From Isoptericola halalbus (GTDB taxonomy: Bacteria > Actinomycetota > Actinomycetes > Actinomycetales > Cellulomonadaceae): a DNA stretch of 58,809 nt. The translations under genes and the position numbers were made by a program. The notes beneath the pieces are model-generated. The model made no database searches, was not told the DNA's origin, and saw nothing but the letters and a program-made list of their open reading frames with translations. Below, piece after piece: positions 16,258 to 23,312 of the stretch (position 1 is its first letter; each line of letters starts with the position of its first letter). Location of the stretch: assembly GCA_009663185.1 (NCBI GenBank), contig VJZX01000019.1, positions 1-58,809 on the forward strand. Direction: 5' to 3'.

Positions 16258-16497
16258 ATGCACTACACCGGGAAGGTCACGAGCCCTGAGTCCCTGGGCC
16301 GGATCCTCCAGCAAGCGCGCCTGCTCAACGGGTGGAGCCAGCGTGAGCTCGCAGCGCGCATCGGCACGACGCAGCGTTACATCTGGGAGATCGAGTCGGG
16401 CAAGCCCTCGATCTTCGTGGACCGGCTCTTCGCGGTGCTGCGCGAGACCGGCACGGAGCTATCGGCGACGATCCGGGCCGAGGACTCCGATGGGTGA
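16258..16497 (+). CDS. hipB: HipB-like XRE-family antitoxin/regulator
   Basis: A 79-residue Cro/CI-type DNA-binding protein (LGRILQQARLLNGWSQRELA, then AARIGTTQRYIWEIESGKP). The family pairs with HipA kinase toxins, binding DNA as a dimer and inhibiting HipA. ATG 16258 is preferred over GTG 16249 because GAGG lies eight bases upstream. Its stop overlaps the hipA start codon (ATG at 16490), the usual hipBA arrangement. Because hipA is truncated, hipB is now an orphan that may survive as a regulator. Confidence 0.8.
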   Translation: MHYTGKVTSPESLGRILQQARLLNGWSQRELAARIGTTQRYIWEIESGKPSIFVDRLFAVLRETGTELSATIRAEDSDG

Positions 16498-16609
16498 CCT
16501 CGTCGTCGAGCTCTACGACATCCGGGTGGGGAACCTTGCGGGACGCGGTCAGGACCTCGACTTCGTCGTGGTGTGGAAGAGCTGGCTGTGTGTAGCATCC
16601 GGGGCATGA
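16490..16609 (+). pseudogene. hipA: hipA remnant, N-terminal ~27 codons only
   Basis: MGDLVVELYDIRVGNLAG is the normal beginning of HipA serine/threonine kinase toxins, read from an ATG overlapping hipB. Similarity fades after about residue 26 (GQDLDFV), and the frame closes at TGA 16607-16609 after 39 residues. A HipA is normally about 400-440 residues. The break point near 16567-16590 is where the trp-leader promoter begins, so hipA was probably cut by arrival of the trpL-trpD segment or by a deletion. No 3' part of hipA is seen downstream. Confidence 0.7.
16593..16605 (+). promoter_or_regulatory. -10 box of the leaderless trp leader transcript
   Basis: TAGCAT (16593-16598) is followed by exactly seven bases and then the ATG of the leader peptide. 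Transcription would therefore start at or next to the A of the start codon, giving a leaderless mRNA. A good -35 box is not obvious. Confidence 0.5.
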
Positions 16610-16644
16610 ACCCGCATTCGACCAGCTGGCGGCCCGCCCCGTAG
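16606..16644 (+). CDS. trpL: Trp-type leader peptide (trpL)
   Basis: A 12-codon frame, MNPHSTSWRPAP, ending in TAG at 16642-16644. It resembles actinobacterial trp leader peptides, for example the HST-then-Trp pattern of Streptomyces leaders, but has only one Trp codon (TGG, 16627-16629) instead of a run. It has no Shine-Dalgarno and is probably translated from the 5' end of a leaderless mRNA. Its position relative to the hairpins is what attenuation requires: the TGG lies just before the pause stem, and the stop codon lies at the start of segment 2. Confidence 0.7.
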   Translation: MNPHSTSWRPAP

Positions 16645-16703
16645 GCGGCCCCTGCCTGATCGAGACTTCACCTGGCCGCCTCGTCGAGGCGGCCTTCTCT
16701 CTT
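16631..16703 (+). promoter_or_regulatory. Transcription attenuator: pause, antiterminator and terminator stems
   Basis: Four segments are visible. Segment 1 is 16631-16638 (GGCC-C-GCC, one bulged C). Segment 2 is AGGCGGCC at 16643-16650. Segment 3 is GGCCGCCT at 16674-16681. Segment 4 is AGGCGGCC at 16687-16694, followed by TTCTCTCTT. Segments 2 and 4 are identical, so 3 can pair with either. A ribosome stalled on TGG covers segment 1 and lets 2:3 form (read-through). A ribosome reaching TAG masks segment 2, so the 3:4 terminator forms. This is the classic tryptophan attenuation logic, here upstream of trpD. Confidence 0.8.
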
Positions 16704-16746
16704 CCTGCGCCGGCTCGTCGGGTCTGGCTCCTACCCAAGGACAGCC

Positions 16747-17796
16747 GTGACTCATACCAGCCTTTGGAACACGATCCTGCAGCTCCTCATCGAGGGTCAA
16801 GACCTCACGACGCGTGACGCTGTCTGGGCGATGAGCCAGATCGTGAGCGGGGAGGCGACGGACGCTCAGACCGCTGCCTTTCTGACGGGACTTCGGATCA
16901 AGGGTGAGTCCGCCGTCGAAGTCGCCGGCTTCGTCGCAGCCCTGCGATCCCACGGCGTCGACGTGGATATCCCCGGGGCGATCGTCGACATTGCGGGAAC
17001 TGGCGGTGATGGCACCGGTGCGGTGAACATCTCGACGATGGCTGCCGTCGTCGCCGCTGCAGCGGGGGTCACCGTCGTGAAGCACGGTGGACGCTCGGCG
17101 TCCTCGTCCACCGCAGGATCCGCCGACCTCCTCGAGCATCTGGGTGTGACTCTGGATCTCACCCCGGAGCAGGTGGTGCGAGTCGCAGGAGACGCCGGCA
17201 TGGCCTATGTGTTCGCACCCAGGTTCAACCCCGGGCTGCGCCACGCGGCGCCTGTGCGACGGCAGCTGGGGATCGCAACCGTGTTCAACGCTGTCGCGCC
17301 CCTTCTCAACCCCGCGGATCCACAGCATCAAGTGGTCGGAGTCGCAGACCGACGTCTGGCTCCGGTGCTCGCGGATGCCATGGCAGCGATGGGGCGCACC
17401 GGTCTGGTCGTCCGGGGCCGCGACGGCCTGGACAATCTCACCACCGTCAGCGTGTCGGACGTTCTGGTTGTGCGCGACGGGAGCGTCACCGGGACAACGC
17501 TGGATCCGCGTGACCTCGGCATCCCGCTCGCCGACCCAAGGCTGTTGCGAGGCGGGGCACCCGAGCACAACGCCACCATCTTCCACTCCGTGCTCGATGG
17601 CGTGCACGGACCGGTCCGTGATGCTGTACTGCTCAACGCCGCCGCGGTCTTGGTGGCGGCGCATCCGTTGATGGGATCTCTCGTCGAGGAGATCGACCTC
17701 GCCCGAACCCGGTGCGCCGAAGCGATTGACAGCGGCGCGGCCAAGGCGAAGCTCAACCGCTTCGTCAGGGCCAGCCGCAGCGCTGTCGAGTCCTAG
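16747..17796 (+). CDS. trpD: TrpD-family (anthranilate phosphoribosyltransferase-like) protein, divergent active site
   Basis: A 349-residue protein of normal TrpD length and fold: the PRPP loop GTGGDG (84-89), NISTMAAVVAAAAG, FAPRFNPGLRHAAPVRRQLG and LNAAAVLVA. TrpD joins anthranilate to PRPP in tryptophan synthesis. Two near-invariant positions differ: the anthranilate-contacting Asn of KHGN is Gly115 (KHGGR), and the second metal acid of DGLDE is Asn230 (DGLDN). It may therefore use another aromatic acceptor or be impaired. It starts at GTG 16747. The gene stands alone, without trpE, trpC or trpG, behind its own attenuator. Its codon third positions look less GC-rich than its neighbours', consistent with transfer. 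Confidence 0.8.
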   Translation: MTHTSLWNTILQLLIEGQDLTTRDAVWAMSQIVSGEATDAQTAAFLTGLRIKGESAVEVAGFVAALRSHGVDVDIPGAIVDIAGTGGDGTGAVNISTMAAVVAAAAGVTVVKHGGRSASSSTAGSADLLEHLGVTLDLTPEQVVRVAGDAGMAYVFAPRFNPGLRHAAPVRRQLGIATVFNAVAPLLNPADPQHQVVGVADRRLAPVLADAMAAMGRTGLVVRGRDGLDNLTTVSVSDVLVVRDGSVTGTTLDPRDLGIPLADPRLLRGGAPEHNATIFHSVLDGVHGPVRDAVLLNAAAVLVAAHPLMGSLVEEIDLARTRCAEAIDSGAAKAKLNRFVRASRSAVES

Positions 17797-17803
17797 ACAG
17801 AAT

Positions 17804-17820
17804 GGGATCGAACAGATCCC
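17804..17820 (+). terminator. Short hairpin after trpD
   Basis: GGGATC (17804-17809) and GATCCC (17815-17820) with a five-base loop, directly after the trpD stop. The stem is only six base pairs and lacks a U-tract, so it is a weak candidate. Confidence 0.35.
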
Positions 17821-17952
17821 CGACCTGCGGTGACGAGGGTTTGCCCAGGGTCGACGTCGCCCCGAGGCGACACCGACCATCGCCCGCTGACGCACCCAGA
17901 AGACGCCCCCGGGCCGATGTCGCACCGGGGTCCGGACCGGCATCGTCGAGGC

Positions 17953-18357
17953 ATGACCTCACCCCGGTACTCGCCCACCACGACGCCGGCCGTCCAGTGG
18001 CCGCTCGTTCTCGGCCTCGGCTCGATGGCCCTGCTGTGGCCGCTCACGGCCCTCACCGGCGTCGGCGGCACCGGCGCACCTCGCGCCCTGGGCATCGTCG
18101 GCCTGACCGCGCTCGTGTGGATCGGCGTCGTCGGGTTCGGACGCGTCGCCCGCCCGGTCCTGACCCTGACCCTCGCCGGACTGGTCTTCGGTCTGGTCGC
18201 GACGGCGATGTCATTCGCCTTCGGCGGCGTCGGCCTGCCCGGCGAGAACGCCGCCGCGTGGACGGTGATCCCCGCGCTCGCGGTGGACTCCCTCTGGGGC
18301 TTCGTCGCGGGCCTGATCGCCCTCGCCGTCCAGAACGCCCGGGGGGAGGCACGATGA
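17953..18357 (+). CDS. Small four-helix membrane protein next to multicopper oxidase
   Basis: A 134-residue hydrophobic protein with about four helices (PLVLGLGSMALLWPLTAL, LGIVGLTALVWIGVVGF, LTLTLAGLVFGLVATAM and PALAVDSLWGFVAGLIALAV). No family motif is recognised. ATG 17953 is chosen as the first Met before the helices. Its stop overlaps the ATG of the multicopper oxidase (ATGA, 18354-18357), so the two are coupled and a role alongside that oxidase is likely but unproven. Confidence 0.7.
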   Translation: MTSPRYSPTTTPAVQWPLVLGLGSMALLWPLTALTGVGGTGAPRALGIVGLTALVWIGVVGFGRVARPVLTLTLAGLVFGLVATAMSFAFGGVGLPGENAAAWTVIPALAVDSLWGFVAGLIALAVQNARGEAR

Positions 18358-19949
18358 GGCGCAAGAGGGCGGTCCTCGTCTCGGCGCTCGCGGGCGCGGT
18401 CGCGCTCGCCGCGGGCGGGTGCGCGATCATCCCGGGCTCGGTCACGCCGGTCGACGAGGTGGAGTTCACGAACGAGCTCGCGATCCCGCCGCTCGCGGAG
18501 TCGCGCGTCGTCGACGGCGTGCGGACGTTCTCGCTCACCGCGCAGGAGGGCACGACGTCGTTCGCGCCCGCGACGGCCGACGGCACCCGGACCCGCACCT
18601 GGGGCTTCGACGGCGCCCACCTCGGCCCGACGCTGCGCGCCGAGCGCGGAGAGCGCGTCGCCGTCGAGGTCACGAACGACCTCGACGAGCCCACGAGCGT
18701 GCACTGGCACGGCATGCACCTGCCCGCGGCGATGGACGGCGGGCCGCACCAGGAGGTCGCGCCCGGCGAGACGTGGCGGCCCACCTGGGAGATCGACCAG
18801 CCAGCCGCGACGCTCTGGTACCACCCGCACCCGCACGGGGCGACCGAAGAGCACGTGTACCGCGGGCTCGCGGGCCTGTTCCTGCTCGACGACGACGCCT
18901 CGCGGAAGGCAGACCTGCCGCAGGAGTACGGCGTCGACGACGTGCCCGTCGTCGTGCAGGACAAGGTGTTCGACGACGACGGTCAGCTCGAGCTCCAGGA
19001 CAACGGCAGCGAGCCGGGCACTCTCGGGGAGACCGTCCTGACCAACGGCACCGTCGGCGCGTATCACGAGGTCACGACCGAGCGCGTGCGGCTGCGGCTG
19101 CTCAACGGGTCGACCGCGCGCACCTACCAGCTCGGGTTCACCGACCGGGAGATGGACCTGGTCGCGACCGACGGCGGGCTGCTCGACGGGCCGGTCCGGC
19201 TCGAGCAGGTGCGGCTCGCGCCGGGCGAGCGCGCCGAGGTCGTCGTCGAGCTCGGGCCGGGGGAGACCACGCGCCTGCACTCGTTCGAGGCCGAACTGGG
19301 CGGCGTCGTCGTCCCGTTCGCGATGGGCGGCAACGATGCGTTCGACGTGCTCGAGCTGCGGGCCGCCGACGAGCTGGCACCGTCGCCCGAGCCCGCCTGG
19401 GAGCCGTCGGTCCATGCGGCTGCGGACGCGCTGCACTCCGGCGACGCGACCGTCACCCGCACGTTCGAGCTCGACGACCGCCAGATCAACGGGCGGCGCA
19501 TGGACATGTCCCGCATCGACGAGGTCGTCAGCGTGGGCAGCACCGAGGCGTGGGAGGTTCGCAGCATCGTGCCCATGCCGCACAGCTTCCACGTGCACGA
19601 CGTCCAGTTCCGCATCCTGTCCGTCGACGGCGACCCGCCGCCGCCCGAGCTCGCCGGGCCCAAGGACACGGTGTACCTCGAGCCGGAGCGCACGTACCGG
19701 CTGCTCCTGCGGTTCGACGACTACACCGACCCGGCGGTGCCGTACATGTTCCACTGCCACATGCTGCTGCACGAGGACGAGGGGATGATGGGCCAGCTCG
19801 TCGTCGTCGAGCCGGGGCAGGAGGACGCCGTCGGGAGGGTCCCGCACTCCGGGCACGCAAGCGACCATGACGACCACGCCGGGCCGGAGGTGCCGTCCGG
19901 GTCGGGGCCCGACGCGACCGCCGTGCTCGGCCACGGCAGCCACCACTGA
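18354..19949 (+). CDS. Lipoprotein multicopper oxidase (CueO/CotA-like)
   Basis: A 531-residue exported oxidase with a lipobox (LAAGGC, lipidated Cys23). All four copper-ligand blocks are present: HWHG (117-120), HPHPHG (157-162), HSFHVH (410-415) and the T1/trinuclear block HCHMLLHEDEGMM (from 467, axial Met478). Cupredoxin domains 1 and 3 are clear. Such enzymes oxidise Cu(I) or phenols at the cell surface. The His-rich tail (HSGHASDHDDHAG) may bind copper. It complements the CopB ATPase at 1629, although no CsoR-type operator is seen here. Confidence 0.93.
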   Translation: MRRKRAVLVSALAGAVALAAGGCAIIPGSVTPVDEVEFTNELAIPPLAESRVVDGVRTFSLTAQEGTTSFAPATADGTRTRTWGFDGAHLGPTLRAERGERVAVEVTNDLDEPTSVHWHGMHLPAAMDGGPHQEVAPGETWRPTWEIDQPAATLWYHPHPHGATEEHVYRGLAGLFLLDDDASRKADLPQEYGVDDVPVVVQDKVFDDDGQLELQDNGSEPGTLGETVLTNGTVGAYHEVTTERVRLRLLNGSTARTYQLGFTDREMDLVATDGGLLDGPVRLEQVRLAPGERAEVVVELGPGETTRLHSFEAELGGVVVPFAMGGNDAFDVLELRAADELAPSPEPAWEPSVHAAADALHSGDATVTRTFELDDRQINGRRMDMSRIDEVVSVGSTEAWEVRSIVPMPHSFHVHDVQFRILSVDGDPPPPELAGPKDTVYLEPERTYRLLLRFDDYTDPAVPYMFHCHMLLHEDEGMMGQLVVVEPGQEDAVGRVPHSGHASDHDDHAGPEVPSGSGPDATAVLGHGSHH

Positions 19950-20178
19950 CGTGTGGCGCCGCCACCGGAAGGAATTCATCGATGTGATTTAACGGCGCCG
20001 GTCCCGAACCGTCGGACGTCCTATGGCCCCCAGGGTGCACGTGTTATTCACCGATAGCCACCTGTCCCTCCACAAGTAGCGAGTCAGAGGAAGGTGGGTA
20101 ACGTCCAATTCATGCGGCGGGGGGCAGCGCATCGATGCCTGAGCGGGCACCGAGATCCGTCCAGGGAGGACGTCGAAG

Positions 20179-21501
20179 ATGGACATCGCGGAAGATTATG
20201 ACTGGGCCGGGATCCTAGGGACGGTACTCATCGTCGTCGTGATCCTCGTCGTCACGTGGATCGTCGCCCGGCTTGTCAGGTGGGCCGTCGCCAAGCTGGT
20301 GGGGCGCATCGGATTCCTGCAGCACGAGGGTGCGGACGGCCGGGACGTCGGCACGTCGATCGGGCAGATCGCCGCGCTCCTCGTCTGGCTGTTCGGCCTC
20401 ATCGCCGTGCTCCAGGTGCTGGAGCTCGAACAGGTGCTGGCGCCGCTCCAGGGCATGCTCGACACGATCCTGGCGTACCTGCCGAACATCATCGGTGCGG
20501 CGATCGTGTTCTTCATCGGCTATCTCATCGCCAAGATTGTCAAGCAGATCCTCCTGGCGGCCCTCGGGGCGGTCAACTTCGCCGGTGTCTTCGGTCGGGC
20601 CAAGTCCGCGGCCGTCCGGACGACCGGGACCGAGACATCCGAGTCCGGCAGCACCTACGACCCGGTGACGGGTGAATACACCACCACGACGGACGACACC
20701 GAGAACCAGGACCGGGAGACCAACGCCCGTATCGCGTCGGTCCTCGCCAACCTGGTCTTTGCCGTGATCATCATCGTCGTCGCGATCGCGGCGCTGCAGA
20801 TTCTCGGCATCTCGGCGATCTCCGACCCGGCCCAGGAGATGCTGAGCCTGATCCTGGGTGCGATCCCGGCAATCATCGCGGCGCTCATCCTCCTGGGTAT
20901 CGGCTATCTCATCGCTCGGTTCGTCGCCGATCTCCTGGAGAGCACTCTCGTGGGCATCGGCACCGACCGTGCGGTCCGGAACGTCGGGGTCTCGACCGGC
21001 CAGGTCAGCCCGTCGACGATCATCGCGAAGATCGTCCAGGTCGCAATCCTGATCTTCTTCGCGATCATGGCCGCGCAGCTTCTGGGCTTCGCCGCGATCA
21101 CCGACATCCTCAACGAGGTGCTGGCACTGGCCGGCCGCGTCCTGTTCGGCGGCGCGATCATCGCCGTCGGCTTCTTCGTGGCCAACCTGATCGGCCGTGC
21201 GGTCGGGCGGAGCACCGCCGGCACGGTCTTCCGGTACGCGACGATCATCTTGTTCGTGGCCATCGGCCTGCAGTACATGGGGCTGGCGGACGCGATCATC
21301 AACCTGGCCTTCGGCGCGATCGTCGTCGGTGCCGCGCTGGCCGCTGCCCTGGCCTACGGCCTTGGCGGTCGCGACGTCGCGCACCGTTCGCTCGAGCGGC
21401 TGGAGCGCCGGATGGAGGCATCGCCGACGTCGCCGTCGTTGACGACGCCGCCTTCGACGACGCCGCCTCCCACCACGCCGCCGGGCGGTTCCGCCTACTG
21501 A
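20179..21501 (+). CDS. Multi-helix TM-repeat protein, CmpX/mechanosensitive-channel-associated type
   Basis: A 440-residue membrane protein with about ten helices arranged as repeats. Similar blocks recur: LPNIIGAAIVFFIGYLIAKIV, then IPAIIAALILLGIGYLIARFV, then GRVLFGGAIIAVGFFVANLIG. These are conserved TM-helix repeats found in CmpX and some MscS-related proteins. No MscS beta-domain follows the last helix; instead there is a short charged stretch and a Thr/Pro-rich tail (about residues 415-436). It may be a stress or osmotic channel component. ATG 20179 follows AGGGAGG. It is monocistronic, with a clear terminator. Confidence 0.8.
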   Translation: MDIAEDYDWAGILGTVLIVVVILVVTWIVARLVRWAVAKLVGRIGFLQHEGADGRDVGTSIGQIAALLVWLFGLIAVLQVLELEQVLAPLQGMLDTILAYLPNIIGAAIVFFIGYLIAKIVKQILLAALGAVNFAGVFGRAKSAAVRTTGTETSESGSTYDPVTGEYTTTTDDTENQDRETNARIASVLANLVFAVIIIVVAIAALQILGISAISDPAQEMLSLILGAIPAIIAALILLGIGYLIARFVADLLESTLVGIGTDRAVRNVGVSTGQVSPSTIIAKIVQVAILIFFAIMAAQLLGFAAITDILNEVLALAGRVLFGGAIIAVGFFVANLIGRAVGRSTAGTVFRYATIILFVAIGLQYMGLADAIINLAFGAIVVGAALAAALAYGLGGRDVAHRSLERLERRMEASPTSPSLTTPPSTTPPPTTPPGGSAY

Positions 21502-21515
21502 CGCACGTCGGCACA

Positions 21516-21550
21516 CAGGGCGCTCGCGGACCCCGACCGCGGGCGCCCTG
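21516..21550 (+). terminator. Strong hairpin terminator after the TM-repeat gene
   Basis: A 14-bp stem: CAGGGCGC-T-CGCGG (21516-21529) pairs with CCGCG-G-GCGCCCTG (21537-21550), with one T/G wobble and a seven-base loop, followed by TCACGTTCTC. It lies 15 bases after the stop codon. Confidence 0.75.
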
Positions 21551-21568
21551 TCACGTTCTCGGGTGACC

Positions 21569-22050
21569 ATGGGACGCGTTCTGGTGACGGGCGGCACGGG
21601 CACGCTGGGCTCGCGCGTGGTGCCACAGCTGGTCGCGGCGGGCAGGACGTGCGCGTGCTGAGCCGCCGGGCCGGCGCGACGGTGGCCGACGTTGGCGTCG
21701 AGCTCTTGGGGGCGACCTCGCCACAGGCGAGGGCATCGCCGCGGCGGTGGCCGGTGCCGACGTCGTCCTGCATCTGGCGGGCGGCAGCTCCGGCGACGAC
21801 GTCACCACGGCGACCTCGTCGACGCGGCACGCAGGGCCGGGACGGCGCACCTGGTCTACATCTCCGTGGTCGGCGCCGGCGAGGTGCCCTTGCGGTCTCG
21901 GTTCGAGCGGGCGGCGTTCGGCTACTTCGCCGACAAGCGGGCCGCCGAGCTCGTCGTCGAGAGGTCTGGTCTGCCGTGGACCACGCTCCGGGCCACGCAG
22001 TTCCGCGACTTCGTGCAGTTCCTCGCCGAGCGGTACCCAGGCGGTAAGTG
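21569..22050 (+). pseudogene. Frameshifted NmrA-like NAD(P)-binding protein
   Basis: A recognisable SDR/NmrA-type gene is spread over changing frames. MGRVLVTGGTGTLGSRVV opens at 21569, with the GxxGxxG nucleotide site. VRVLSRRAGATVADVG is in a second frame from about 21649, AGADVVLHLAGGSSGDD in a third near 21750, and AHLVYISVVGAGEVPL to DFVQFLAERYPGG in the first frame again from about 21847. At least three indels are needed, and the 3' end is cut where the opposing GNAT gene begins. It is either a decayed gene or a locally error-rich assembly. Confidence 0.8.
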
Positions 22051-22683
22051 TCAGAAGTCGATCCGCATGACGGAGCGGCGGGCGGTGGGCCGGCTGACCT
22101 CGTGGAAGCCGGCGTCGAGGAACACCGACGGCGCCCCGACGTACAGCTCGCCCCAGGTGCTCGGTGTGCCGGGCGGCAGGTGGAGGGGGTACCCCTCGAG
22201 CGCTCGCGCCCCGCGCGAGCGCGCGAAGTCGACCGCCGCCACGGCGAGCGCCGCGCTGACGCCGCGCCGCCGGTAGCCGGTGCGGGTCACGAAGCACACG
22301 ACCGACCAGACGCCGTCGTCCTCGGGGTCCTCGTCACGACCCGCCCACGGCACGCGCATGGTGCGCAGGTGCCGGTACACAGGACGCGGCTCGACGGCGC
22401 ACCAGCCGACCGGGGTGCCGTCGAGGTAGGCGACGAGCCCGCTCGTGCTCGCGGCGCCGGGCTCGCCGCACCGGGTCTGCGTGCGCAGCCGTTCGGCCCG
22501 GTCTTCGAGGGACTCCGACTTCCACTCGGAGGCCGGCGTCTGGAACCACTGGCACTGGCACCGGTGCGGCTCGCCGGACGTCCCGAAGACCGCCTGGAGG
22601 TCCTCCCACGAGGCCTCGTTCGCGGGCACGACGACGAGGTGCCCGGCCTGTGGGCCGGTCCCCTCCGTCGTCGCGCGGGTCAT
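22051..22683 (-). CDS. GNAT-family N-acetyltransferase
   Basis: A 210-residue protein with a GNAT core: GLVAYLDGTPVGWCAVEPR (beta strands), VWSVVCFVTRTGYRRRGVSAAL (acetyl-CoA loop RRRGVS) and FLDAGFHEVSRP near the C-terminus. The N-terminus contains a Cys/His patch (HRCQCQWF). The acceptor is unknown. ATG 22683 overlaps the stop of the upstream GNAT gene by four bases, so the pair is an operon. Confidence 0.85.
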   Translation of the reverse strand: MTRATTEGTGPQAGHLVVVPANEASWEDLQAVFGTSGEPHRCQCQWFQTPASEWKSESLEDRAERLRTQTRCGEPGAASTSGLVAYLDGTPVGWCAVEPRPVYRHLRTMRVPWAGRDEDPEDDGVWSVVCFVTRTGYRRRGVSAALAVAAVDFARSRGARALEGYPLHLPPGTPSTWGELYVGAPSVFLDAGFHEVSRPTARRSVMRIDF

Positions 22684-23255
22684 GGCGTCATCCACTCCTC
22701 GTCGAGCATCCCGTACACCAGGGTGTCGGTCCACTCGCCCTTGGACCACCAGTCCCGGCGCAGATGACCCTCGTGCCGCATCCCGACGCGCTCGCACAAG
22801 CGCGCCGACCGATCGTTGCGGGCGTCGAGCTGCGCGACCACGCGGTGCATGCCGTAGAAGTCGAAGGCGAGCCCCAGCAGTGCGCGCACCGCCTCGGTCG
22901 CGAAGCCCTGTCCCGTGTGCCCGGGGTGGAAGACCCAGCCCACCTCGCCGCGCGAGGCGGTGTCGCCCGTCGTCCACAGCGCGACGTCGCCGACGACGGC
23001 GCCCTCGTGCTCGACGACGAGCGCGACGCCCGAGCCCGGCCCGTCGATGCCGGAACGCGCGATCCGCTTCGCGATCTTGTGCTCGGCGTCCTCGGGCGTC
23101 CACGGCTCTTCGAGCAGGAAGCGCGCGACCTCGGGGTCGGCGTAGTACTCGAGGCTGGCCTTGAGGTCCTCGAGGCGGTAGGGGCGCAGGGTCAGCCGCC
23201 CGGTCGTCAGGGGCACGGGCGTGGCGTCGGCGCCGGGTGGGGAGTCGTTCGTCAC
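22680..23255 (-). CDS. RimJ/RimL-type GNAT acetyltransferase
   Basis: A 191-residue acetyltransferase. It has the RimJ/RimL pattern LTTGRLTLRPYRLEDL at the start, EVGWVFHPGHTGQGFATEAVRALL (acetyl-CoA site GQGFAT) and RNDRSARLCERVGMRHEGHL, then WSKGEWTDTLVYGML. These enzymes acetylate protein N-termini or small molecules such as antibiotics. The GTG start at 23255 is inferred from the conserved beginning. It is divergent from the AlkZ-like gene, 57 bp away. Confidence 0.85.
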   Translation of the reverse strand: MTNDSPPGADATPVPLTTGRLTLRPYRLEDLKASLEYYADPEVARFLLEEPWTPEDAEHKIAKRIARSGIDGPGSGVALVVEHEGAVVGDVALWTTGDTASRGEVGWVFHPGHTGQGFATEAVRALLGLAFDFYGMHRVVAQLDARNDRSARLCERVGMRHEGHLRRDWWSKGEWTDTLVYGMLDEEWMTP

Positions 23256-23312
23256 GAGTGAAGACGGTAGTCGCCCGAGCAGACATTCGGGGACGTGGGC
23301 CACACTCGACCC

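Noticed and set aside
16747-17796. Treating the trpD gene as part of an ordinary tryptophan operon
   Set aside because: No other trp gene is adjacent, and two signature residues are changed, so normal function cannot be assumed.
17856-17871. GTCGCC-CCGA-GGCGAC hairpin upstream of the membrane protein gene at 17953
   Set aside because: It is short, not placed as a terminator for any gene end and not matched by a promoter; probably chance in GC-rich DNA.
17793-19979. A 728-codon minus-strand frame opposite the multicopper oxidase
   Set aside because: The plus strand has all four copper-ligand blocks; the opposite frame shows only Arg/Val/Asp-rich shadow sequence.
20096-20103. GGGTAACG as a stress-sigma (SigB-type) -10 box before the TM-repeat gene
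   Set aside because: No matching -35 element at the right distance could be found, so it was not listed as a promoter.
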